Below, piece after piece: positions 17,901 through 26,533 of a DNA stretch of 35,135 nucleotides (its first letter is position 1; each line of letters opens with the position of its first letter). The DNA comes from an uncultured Verrucomicrobiota bacterium. Its GTDB lineage: Bacteria; Verrucomicrobiota; Verrucomicrobiia; Limisphaerales; UBA8199. The DNA lies in contig CAIQQM010000194.1 in NCBI GenBank assembly GCA_903873945.1, forward strand, positions 1 to 35,135, given 5' to 3'. Below the pieces are notes generated by a model. That model saw only the letters and a list, made by a program, of their open reading frames with translations, did no database searches and was not told the origin of the DNA. Made by a program: the position numbers and the translations under genes.

Positions 17901-19092
17901 GCATGTGGTTGAGAACCGGGTCCAAGTTTCCGGCCAGGTTGCGGTAATGGCCATCAACGGTCTTCTCACCAAGGTCATTTTCGACCATAACCCGAAAAAC
18001 GAATTCTTTGTTGAGGAGAGCTTCCCGCTCGATTGGATGTATCCCTACCTAACGCCCTACGGCGTTATCATGAAGATCAACCGGGAACCGCTGCCGGAGT
18101 TGACGGAGGACATCCTGAACCGGGATCACCAGTTCTGGAAGCAATACTCAAAACGGTTCACCGGCGACATCATGGACTACGATACTCCGGTCAAGGAAAT
18201 TGCCGATTGGATCGAGAGAACTTATCTCCGCCGCAACTTTAATGGTTTCACCGGAGACCGGAAGTTTGTCTACGACAGCGACGGACAGAAATCATTTTCG
18301 AAACTGCGCAGTTCCATCGGCGGCATCTTTGCCTGGCGTCTTGGCCCGCAATGCCCGCCGGAATATCGTCCTAAAACCCCGGCCCAGTTTCAACGCGTGT
18401 TTCGGGAGGCCGATTTCGCCTTCAAGCAGGCGTTTGCCTTCTGCCCCTACAGTCCGGAAGCCGTGTTCCGCTATGCCCAGCTGTTGTCCCAATTCAATCG
18501 CATCGAGGACGCCCTCCTGATCGCCGAAACCTGCCTGAAACTTGACCCGTATAACGCCCAGGTGAGCGGTTTAGTGGACAACCTCCGGAGTCTCAGCAAA
18601 CAGCAAACCGGAATCGAGAAGCTCAAGGGAAATCTGTCGCAACTGGAGGATGAAGTCCGGAAAAATCCCCGCAACGCTCAAGCTGCGTTCGACCTGGCAA
18701 GCGTTTACTTTCAGATGCAACAAATCGATCGCGGCACAAAGATCCTCGACGGTTTGCTCAATCAGCCTGACGTGGACCCAAACACCGTCGTTGGCATCGC
18801 GCGCGCTTATGCTCAAATATCAAATCTGCCAAAACTCGAACAGGCTTTGGAGAAACTGGTCAAGGTCATGCCCTCAAATCCGGAAGCGTGGTATGATCTG
18901 GCCGCCTTCAAATCCAACGTCGGCAGGACCCAGGAGGCTCTGTCAGCGCTCAACCGGGCCCTGGAGTTGAATGCCAAACGACTTCAAACCGACTCCAAGG
19001 CGAGAGACCTGCGCGCCGAGGCTCGAGAAGACGCCCGGTTTAATCCAATGAAGCTACTGCCTGAATTTCAAAAAATGGTGGCCCCACGATAA
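14923..19092 (+). CDS. DUF2723-type membrane protein with C-terminal TPR repeats
   Basis: This is a 1,389-residue inner-membrane protein. After a proline-rich cytoplasmic leader (about 1-35), the first helix is followed by APELTLEDSGELVTGSFYAG and HPPGYPVW, the signature of DUF2723 proteins, which resemble GT-C glycosyltransferases such as protein O-mannosyltransferases. About a dozen or more hydrophobic helices follow to roughly residue 630. A large soluble region comes next, with a predicted coiled coil at about 854-897, and TPR-like repeats run from about 1170 to the end (for example NPEAWYDLAAFKSNVGRTQE). The role may be protein or lipid glycosylation; TPRs would bind a partner. It is more than twice the usual length of a DUF2723 core. 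It is likely coupled to the small upstream ORF. Confidence 0.85.
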   Translation: MATPRPLERGKSPTPQKPAPTPTPAPVPLAPLFRKIDWLALAITFSVVGVIYFLTLAPELTLEDSGELVTGSFYAGIPHPPGYPVWTIYSWLWTVLVPVGNMAWRVALGEAFLGALACGLIALIVSRGSSMFMEGIEELKVMTGKWETAICIVSGFVAGLLMGLDGFMWKESIAVNRIAVTSVPWFLIVLVCIMRWLYAPHQYRYLCWALFVFGICFTTHQSLIVAAIGVEVAIAAGNQRMGRDVLFGNFVIYMLCYLYYQVTGQQIFSNLSKPGLLLIFHVVGLGSLLSSVWLAIVTKSKGVEIARSLCLLAACCFLELMLLSHDDSSRAIFFGMVGAGSAIGLIYLTWKTRTLGQEWLWVMLLGFLWIAGASFYLYLAVSGMTNPPMQWGYPRTVEGFFHALSRGQYEQPNPTDIITEPGRFLSQVIMLITGVAGEFTWVYMFIALVPFLFFFRMQRREQAWIIGLSVIYLCLGVLLVILLNPTPDRSSADLVKVFFNNSHTVVAALIGYGLALTAAFMATHYQRFRRWGLLGGIVAVVLALYCLYDATAKTFFGPAGEIPLSEFPHWVATAFAKNQLGLPIFGNLVLVAVPLLFVLALVAYRNRAPLLITLALFTAMPLYSVLSHWYDSDQHNHWFGYWFGHDMFTPPFKSADGKPIYPEMTKDAVLFGGTDPGRFCPTYIIFCESFTPHNCQPLEDQHFDRRDVYIITQNALADGTYLNYIRAHYNRSLQIDPPFFSELLRSAKEKELNYKTNLIARLASPLDTLFENLGGRVEEQRRTYTSWFVGNDFIDLPAFAAKLRPSQQQAPLSKYLYENLSAETQQLLSGKGDDLLLRRCLARDLNVLLRRELDVKQRLAAKQQEKNEVDQDIADGNTSESLRRKQQQLAKEIADLSNNGPLYEPQRFKQATISEYLADFIRQNPQSFTRIRLNRLLLEAAYPKEIAKSLGGVYPDREIYIPTPEDSQRCFTDYLQDAQRRLQLNQLKPGEDVHVVENRVQVSGQVAVMAINGLLTKVIFDHNPKNEFFVEESFPLDWMYPYLTPYGVIMKINREPLPELTEDILNRDHQFWKQYSKRFTGDIMDYDTPVKEIADWIERTYLRRNFNGFTGDRKFVYDSDGQKSFSKLRSSIGGIFAWRLGPQCPPEYRPKTPAQFQRVFREADFAFKQAFAFCPYSPEAVFRYAQLLSQFNRIEDALLIAETCLKLDPYNAQVSGLVDNLRSLSKQQTGIEKLKGNLSQLEDEVRKNPRNAQAAFDLASVYFQMQQIDRGTKILDGLLNQPDVDPNTVVGIARAYAQISNLPKLEQALEKLVKVMPSNPEAWYDLAAFKSNVGRTQEALSALNRALELNAKRLQTDSKARDLRAEAREDARFNPMKLLPEFQKMVAPR

Positions 19093-21317
<2,225 letters not shown>

Positions 21318-21327
21318 CGGATGGCTT

Positions 21328-21363
21328 GCTCAAAGAGGCTTGAGCCGGCATTTGTTTTGTAAT
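21328..21363 (+). terminator. Weak hairpin after thiC (possible terminator)
   Basis: GCTCAA (21328-21333) pairs perfectly with TTGAGC (21340-21345) across a 6-base loop, followed by a T-rich stretch (TTTGTTTTGTAATTT). The 6-bp stem is short, so it may only reduce read-through into the next gene. Confidence 0.35.
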
Positions 21364-21375
21364 TTAATCCCCGAG

Positions 21376-22233
21376 ATGGCCAAGTCGAAACGCAAGGACG
21401 GATTGCTAAAAGGTGCACGGGTTTATTTGTCCGGCCCGATGGATTTCGTGGCATCTCGGGTAGTGGAAAAGAAGCTCGGCTGGCGCAACCGGGTCGGCCA
21501 GTTCCTGCAACAAATGGGCGTGACGGTTTTTGATCCCTGGTTCAAGCCAGACGTGCGCGGCCTCCACGAATACGGTCGCGAGGACGTCAAGACCGGAGAA
21601 CGCATCCGCAAGCAGTGGACTTACCAAAGCGGAAGGAGCGGCGCGATGGCACGGGCCCGGTGTGCCCGACAGTTCTGGGAAACACTCCATATCGATTTGC
21701 GCATGGTTGACACCAGCGATTTCAGCATTTCCTATTGCCCCACCAACATCTACAGCGTCGGCACCCCGCACGAAATCATCACGGCTACCATACAGCACAA
21801 ACCAGTGCTGTTCGTCAGCCCGCCCATTGTGTTCCCAACACTTCACGAGCTGCGTGAACACTTGCAGAACGATCCTGAGGGCACCGAGTTGCTACAGATC
21901 CTCGAGCGGGAGATTCCGATTAAGGAAAACCCGTCCGGCATTCCTCATCTCTGGTATGTGCCTCTCGTCGGCGGCGAAAACTTCTTCGACGGCTTTGGTT
22001 TTGCTCCCTATCGCAGACGGTTTGGCTGGCATGCTGACATCATGATTGACCACCACGAGAAGCAGTTCCCTCCAAAGCGGCCCTTGTTGCCCTTTATTGA
22101 GAGCCTCAACGACCGGCTGCCCAAAAAGTGGGACAGCAAACTCAACCGCTTCGTGACTGACGATGACTGGTTACTCTGGGATTTTCACACCCAGAAAATC
22201 CACGGCAAGCACGTCGCATCCGCCCGCAAATAG
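21376..22233 (+). CDS. Nucleoside 2-deoxyribosyltransferase-like protein
   Basis: I do not recognise a specific family. The 285 residues start with ARVYLSGPMD, like the first strand and glycine loop of nucleoside deoxyribosyltransferases, and contain MVDTSDFSISYCPTNIYSVGTPHEI at about 112-136 in the layout 'aspartate ... serine-valine-glycine-threonine ... glutamate' that holds the active site in that fold, then a PVLFV strand. A large C-terminal part, with WYVPLVGGENFFDGFGF and WLLWDFH, is not known to me. It could cleave or transfer a base from a nucleoside or nucleotide. The ATG at 21376 is preceded by only a weak GAG. It lies 58 bases downstream of thiC and may belong to the same transcript, so a thiamin link is possible but unproven. 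Confidence 0.7.
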   Translation: MAKSKRKDGLLKGARVYLSGPMDFVASRVVEKKLGWRNRVGQFLQQMGVTVFDPWFKPDVRGLHEYGREDVKTGERIRKQWTYQSGRSGAMARARCARQFWETLHIDLRMVDTSDFSISYCPTNIYSVGTPHEIITATIQHKPVLFVSPPIVFPTLHELREHLQNDPEGTELLQILEREIPIKENPSGIPHLWYVPLVGGENFFDGFGFAPYRRRFGWHADIMIDHHEKQFPPKRPLLPFIESLNDRLPKKWDSKLNRFVTDDDWLLWDFHTQKIHGKHVASARK

Positions 22234-22278
22234 CAGTCGATGTGACTCGGCTCACATCTTCCGGCAACGCCTTCACAG

Positions 22279-22887
22279 TCACCATTCATTCCCCTGCGCT
22301 TCAGTTTCGGCAGCTTCCAGGAAAGCCTGCAAGACTCTTACGCGCGGTTCAGCCAGACGGCGCGCGGAGTCCAGCCGCAATTTGGCGGGCAGCTCCTCTG
22401 AATTCCGGCGGAGGACACGGAGCGCATCCCCAAACCGGACAAACCGCGTGTCCCGGCCGATCTTGCTGATGATGCGAAGGATGCCAACTGCGCCCAGTTG
22501 CTCCAGGATATCGGCATCCCGCAGCAGCACGCCCTCGAAACACGTTGGTTCAGCCGAAGGAAGATGTGTGCGAATGACTTCAGTGACCGCAGGAATCTTT
22601 TCCACCGGAAACCCAAAATGTTTGAGGAGGGACGGCACTTCTCTCACCGCGTAGGCGACATGATCCCAAACCGCCAGTGCCTCCGGCGCCTCCGGGCGGT
22701 GTCCAATAAAAACTCCCAGGTCGTGCATCCAGGCCGCTGCATACAGCAAGTCATCATCAAAAGTCCTGTTTGCAGAGAGCCTCCGGGCAAGGTGATATAA
22801 CCGAATTTGGTGACTGAACTTGTCTGGAGGCTGCGCTTGCGCCCGAATGTAATCGACAATTGCCTTGCGCCAGGAGACCGCGTTCAT
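22279..22887 (-). CDS. HD-domain phosphohydrolase-like protein
   Basis: The 202-residue protein has the HD-fold pattern: His26, the paired His55-Asp56 in AAWMHDLGVF, further histidines at 76 and 108 (RTHLP), and an aspartate pair at 124 and 126 (LLRDADILEQLG). This points to a metal-dependent phosphohydrolase of the HD superfamily. The substrate is not known; nucleotides are common for the family. Its ATG overlaps the thiM stop by 4 bases (22884-22887), so the two are co-translated. That may suggest a role around thiamin salvage, but HD proteins occur with many partners. Confidence 0.8.
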   Translation of the reverse strand: MNAVSWRKAIVDYIRAQAQPPDKFSHQIRLYHLARRLSANRTFDDDLLYAAAWMHDLGVFIGHRPEAPEALAVWDHVAYAVREVPSLLKHFGFPVEKIPAVTEVIRTHLPSAEPTCFEGVLLRDADILEQLGAVGILRIISKIGRDTRFVRFGDALRVLRRNSEELPAKLRLDSARRLAEPRVRVLQAFLEAAETEAQGNEW

Positions 22888-23690
22888 GACGACGGAACAA
22901 CTTCAATTTTCTGCATCTTGTCCACCGTTTCCCGATCCAGGCTGTAGAGGCAATCAAATAGCCTGTTTTTAAATGATGCCGGCCCCGCCGCTTTCTTGGC
23001 GGCAAGCTCCGCCGCGATCCCATAGCAGGCCAGGGCGCAAGCCGCAGCCAAACTCAAATCGGGTTCCACCGCCGCGAATGCACCGATAACCGATGTCGCC
23101 ATGCATCCAGTGCCGACCACACGCGTCATCAATGAATGGCCATTCTTCACTAAATAGGTTTTCTTTCCATCCGTCACAATATCCACTTCGCCGGTCGCGA
23201 CAACCGTAGCATCACGCTGACGCGCGAGCTTTTGCGCCAGTAACATGAGATTTCCCCCTACCTTGGTCGCATCGACTCCTCTCGTGGTAACATTTTCGCC
23301 GCTGACACGGGCTATTTCGGAAGAATTTCCCTTGATCACATCAACCGTAGCCGCACCGAGTAATTCCTCGCATTTCCGGTCCCGCAATCTGGTTGCTCCT
23401 GCGCCACAGACGTCCAAAATAACGGGTATAACCCTGCTGTTGGCGCTTATGGCCGCTATTTTCATTGCTTCAACGAAATCGATTGTCAGCGTGCCAATGT
23501 TCAGCACAAGGGCTGAGGCGATCTGGACCATGTCGCCGACTTCCTCCTTAGCATGGGCCATGACCGGAGAGGCGCCAAGGGTCTTGATTACCTGAGCACA
23601 ATCATAAATGGTCACCCAATTTGTCAGATGATGGACAACAGGTTTCTGTTGACGAACTCGTTCCAGCAAATCGTAAGCTGCAGGTTTCAT
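22884..23690 (-). CDS. thiM: Hydroxyethylthiazole kinase
   Basis: ThiM phosphorylates 4-methyl-5-hydroxyethylthiazole to salvage the thiazole half of thiamin; it is cytoplasmic and ribokinase-like. The 268 residues match the family: VVHHLTNWVTIYDCAQ at 18-33, GASPVMA at 39-45, LNIGTLT at 63-69, and the catalytic loop VVGTGCMA with Cys196. The usual DPVGAGAT is here DVCGAGAT, a small change. The ATG at 23690 gives the usual length; the longer frame to 23807 adds an arginine-rich leader not expected in this family. No TPP riboswitch is seen upstream. It is co-translated with the HD-domain gene by an ATGA overlap and faces thiC convergently. Confidence 0.95.
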   Translation of the reverse strand: MKPAAYDLLERVRQQKPVVHHLTNWVTIYDCAQVIKTLGASPVMAHAKEEVGDMVQIASALVLNIGTLTIDFVEAMKIAAISANSRVIPVILDVCGAGATRLRDRKCEELLGAATVDVIKGNSSEIARVSGENVTTRGVDATKVGGNLMLLAQKLARQRDATVVATGEVDIVTDGKKTYLVKNGHSLMTRVVGTGCMATSVIGAFAAVEPDLSLAAACALACYGIAAELAAKKAAGPASFKNRLFDCLYSLDRETVDKMQKIEVVPSS

Positions 23691-23902
23691 TCTCGAAGTC
23701 CGGATTGTATGCAAACCGCGGGGAAAGGGCACAAAAAAGCAACGCCTCAAGGCATGCCGGAACATCACACAATCACCATCGCCCCGCAATCCGCCCCACG
23801 GCAACACCTATCGAACGCGAACACAAGCGAAGGGACGAACAGAGACGCACGACTCCTGCGCACCAAGCAACGTTTTACCTAAACGCGGAACCTCTCTAAA
23901 GC

Positions 23903-24718
23903 TCAGGCTGCTTCAAGCGTCATGATCTCGACAGTTTTCTCCTCTTTTTCCGGTGAGTTAGTCGAAAATGCGAGGTAAAGAAAGGCGAACACATTGATGA
24001 CCGGGAGCAGAAGGAAGAGCGCAACCCAAGCGCTCTTGGCGCGGGCCCTAACGATTCTTACCGACCAAAGAACCTGAGCCACGATGTTGAGAAACGGCAC
24101 AAAATAGGCGAAAAACCACCAAGGCGACATGCTGGCGGCGCGAAGCAATGGGAAGAGCTGGAGGAAAGGCAGCCAGATCATGCCACCCGGCTTCGCACCG
24201 ACTTTTTCGCAAATCAGGCTGCAACAATAACAGAAGAACAAGTAGCAAAAGAGCAGAATCCCCAGCGCAGCAAGAACCACCTTCGGAGTAATCGAAGGGC
24301 AAGACGGGAATCCGTAGGGGCCATTGCCGCGCAACAAATGTTGTAGTTGCAATTGTATGTTCTTAATTTGCGGCCCTTCAATTTTTGCCATTTGCCGGTT
24401 CGCCCACACCGCAACTGTGGTATTGGTCTGCTTCTCCTTCGCAACCACATACCCAAGCTGCTCCAGAAGCTGAGGCGAAAGATCGGCGATTTTGATGTTG
24501 GTCATGCCCTGCGCATGAAGGATAAAGATATAGTTCTTCGCCTTGGTGGTAACCGTCACATTTGTGTACGCTTGCGTCCCAATTTGGAGCACCGGAAATG
24601 TGTCCTCCGCGATACCTACGGCCGTTACGAGTTGGATCAAGCATGCCACCACAGACAACCATATAAGGTTGCGCGCGATGCCATGACAGATTCTGCAGCG
24701 ATTCATGTTCAGTCCCAT
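23903..24718 (-). CDS. Signal-peptide-bearing membrane protein with a DUF5684-like C-terminal domain
   Basis: Counting from the ATG at 24718, a hydrophobic export signal (about residues 18-35, LIWLSVVACLIQLVTAVG) leads into a soluble domain with QAYTNVTVTTKAKNYIFI and DLSPQLLEQLGYVV, a pattern I associate with other verrucomicrobial secreted proteins. From about residue 140 four hydrophobic helices follow with WWFFAYFVPFLNIVAQVLWSV and the block VALFLLLPVINVFAFLYLAF, resembling DUF5684. No catalytic motif is visible, and the function is unknown. The frame stays open to 24772, but the ATG at 24718 (with GCAGAG upstream) or 24706 fits the signal better. Its short acidic tail (SPEKEEKTVEIM) is predicted to be cytoplasmic. 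Confidence 0.65.
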   Translation of the reverse strand: MGLNMNRCRICHGIARNLIWLSVVACLIQLVTAVGIAEDTFPVLQIGTQAYTNVTVTTKAKNYIFILHAQGMTNIKIADLSPQLLEQLGYVVAKEKQTNTTVAVWANRQMAKIEGPQIKNIQLQLQHLLRGNGPYGFPSCPSITPKVVLAALGILLFCYLFFCYCCSLICEKVGAKPGGMIWLPFLQLFPLLRAASMSPWWFFAYFVPFLNIVAQVLWSVRIVRARAKSAWVALFLLLPVINVFAFLYLAFSTNSPEKEEKTVEIMTLEAA

Positions 24719-25302
24719 TGTATCAGCTCTGCTATAAAGCCAGAGCAACTTGCAACAGTGGGCACGAACCATGCCACGGGAATAAGCCTGGGGATTATAT
24801 TTTGCATATTTGAAGACCCAGCATCACCTGAGCCTCATTGAAATCGAGCTAAAGCAATCGCGCGGCAACGTAAATCTCCCCGCCCGGTTTGCGACTATCT
24901 GCCGGCCCATTTGAGACCGGGATTGCCGACTCGGCCATTAACCATAATTTATATTTTTCTTATTGCTGATTTAAGATTATCTAAAATTATCACTTTTTCC
25001 ACCAAGGCTCCCAGACATTGAATCACTTTCGCTCTACTAATTAACAAAGTAAGATTAGCAATCATTCTCCAATTCTTGCATAATGAAGACAAAATATGCA
25101 AAGGGAAAGGCAAGGAAGGTAAAGCGGAATGCGGTTATTCAGTTAAGTTAGCAGTGTGAATTCCGAAGGCCGACTTGAATTCGTATGGCAAATCGCAAGA
25201 TTTGGCCAAGATCGTCCAGCTTGGCACCGTTTTTGGATAACTGAACACCTGCTCCCCGGTCTCGGCCTACTGCCGCGAAAATAGCCGCCCGCACCGCCTC
25301 CC
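24719..25302. other. Non-coding gap before hemA, with an AT-rich core
   Basis: This 584-base gap lies between divergent genes and is much more AT-rich around 24940-25095 than its surroundings. It probably holds the promoters of the minus-strand membrane protein and of hemA. I see no clear pair of -35 and -10 boxes. A 22-codon basic open frame at 25083-25151 is present but cannot be supported as a gene. Confidence 0.5.
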
Positions 25303-26394
25303 ATGAAGCTTTTCGTTGCAGGATTGAGCTACAAGACGGCCCCGGTGGAGATGCGTGAAAAGCTGGCGGTGCATCCCTCACGCCTTCGCTGTCACGGTTG
25401 CCGGTTGAAAATAAGCGGCAACCTCTCTGAAGTCGTTCTGCTTTCGACTTGTAATCGTGTTGAAATCTACGGTGTGGTTTCCGGCACTGACGTGAAGGTA
25501 GACGTGGGTCGACTTTTCCGTGACCTTTGCGATAAGGATCTGAATTTCAGCCCTTACCTCTATCTGAAGGAAGGCGCGGAGGCTGCTCTGCATCTTTTTT
25601 CCGTAGCCGGCAGCCTTGACTCGATGGTTTTGGGTGAAACAGAGATTACTGGCCAAGTCAAACAGGCCTACCAGACAGCGCAAGCCGCGAAACTCACCGG
25701 CCGGGTGACCAACCGTCTCTTTCAGACCGCACTCCAGACAGCCAAGGAAATCCGCACTCAAACCGACCTCGGCCGGGGGGCAGCTTCGGTCGGCAGTGTC
25801 GCGGTGGAACTGGCGGAACGTATTTTCGACCGGGATCTGTCCCAAAAGACAGTCATGATTATCGGCGCAGGCAAGATGGGCGAGGCTTGCGTGCGGCACC
25901 TAGCTAAACGCGGGGCGCGCACGGTACTCGTCGCCAACCGCTCCTATGACCGTGCCGTGAACCTGGCGGCAGAGTTCGGCGGACACGCTGTCCGCTTCGA
26001 AGAGTTGCTGCCGTCTCTGGCGCAATCTGACATCGTGGTAAGCTCCACGGGCAGTCCGGACACAATCCTGCGCCGTGACCAGGTGGCATCTGTCCAACCG
26101 GCCCGACGCGGCCGCCCCTTATTTTTCATCGACATTGCGGTACCGAGAGATATCGCCGCGAACGTGCAGGAGCTGGAGAATGTTTATCTTTACAATGTGG
26201 ACCACCTGGAGTCGATCGTCCGCGAAAACGTGCGGCTCCGCGAACAGGAATTAGGGCGCTGCCACGAAATCATCACCGGACGCGTGCAAAAGTTCATGGC
26301 GCGCCTTATTAAGCGGCCGGTAACGGCCACATGGCCGGCACCAGCGGTCAAGCCCGATTTTACTTTTCCCCAACCCACAGTTTGTTGCAGCTAA
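25303..26394 (+). CDS. hemA: Glutamyl-tRNA reductase (short C-terminus)
   Basis: HemA reduces glutamyl-tRNA to glutamate-1-semialdehyde with NADPH, the first committed step of C5 haem synthesis. Residues match the family: the start MKLFVAGLSYKTAPVEMREK, the catalytic Cys50 in STCNRVEIYG, DSMVLGETEITGQVK, the NADPH-binding IIGAGKMGE, and the block VPRDI. The product is 363 residues; most bacterial HemA proteins are about 410-430 because of a C-terminal helical dimerisation domain. Here it stops soon after RVQKFMARLIK, so that domain is largely missing. The frame has a normal stop, with no sign of a frameshift. It lies 139 bases upstream of a nine-haem cytochrome gene on the same strand, so haem supply and use may be co-expressed. 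Confidence 0.95.
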   Translation: MKLFVAGLSYKTAPVEMREKLAVHPSRLRCHGCRLKISGNLSEVVLLSTCNRVEIYGVVSGTDVKVDVGRLFRDLCDKDLNFSPYLYLKEGAEAALHLFSVAGSLDSMVLGETEITGQVKQAYQTAQAAKLTGRVTNRLFQTALQTAKEIRTQTDLGRGAASVGSVAVELAERIFDRDLSQKTVMIIGAGKMGEACVRHLAKRGARTVLVANRSYDRAVNLAAEFGGHAVRFEELLPSLAQSDIVVSSTGSPDTILRRDQVASVQPARRGRPLFFIDIAVPRDIAANVQELENVYLYNVDHLESIVRENVRLREQELGRCHEIITGRVQKFMARLIKRPVTATWPAPAVKPDFTFPQPTVCCS

Positions 26395-26533
26395 CCCTCA
26401 TGTTTAACAACTCCTTCCCAGCCCGAGCATCGAAAAGCCCTGATGGGTTTGCCGCCAACCATAACGTGATTTCACTTTTTCAACCGGACCCATTTCTTTC
26501 GAGCACAACACTCAGCCGCACAACAGCAAAAAT

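Noticed and set aside
23691-23902. TPP riboswitch upstream of thiM
   Set aside because: Neither the CTGAGA nor the ACCTGATCCGGGTAAT-type core was found on the minus strand.
25083-25151. 22-codon basic open frame upstream of hemA
   Set aside because: Very short, low complexity in K/R, no Shine-Dalgarno, and in an AT-rich gap where such frames arise by chance.
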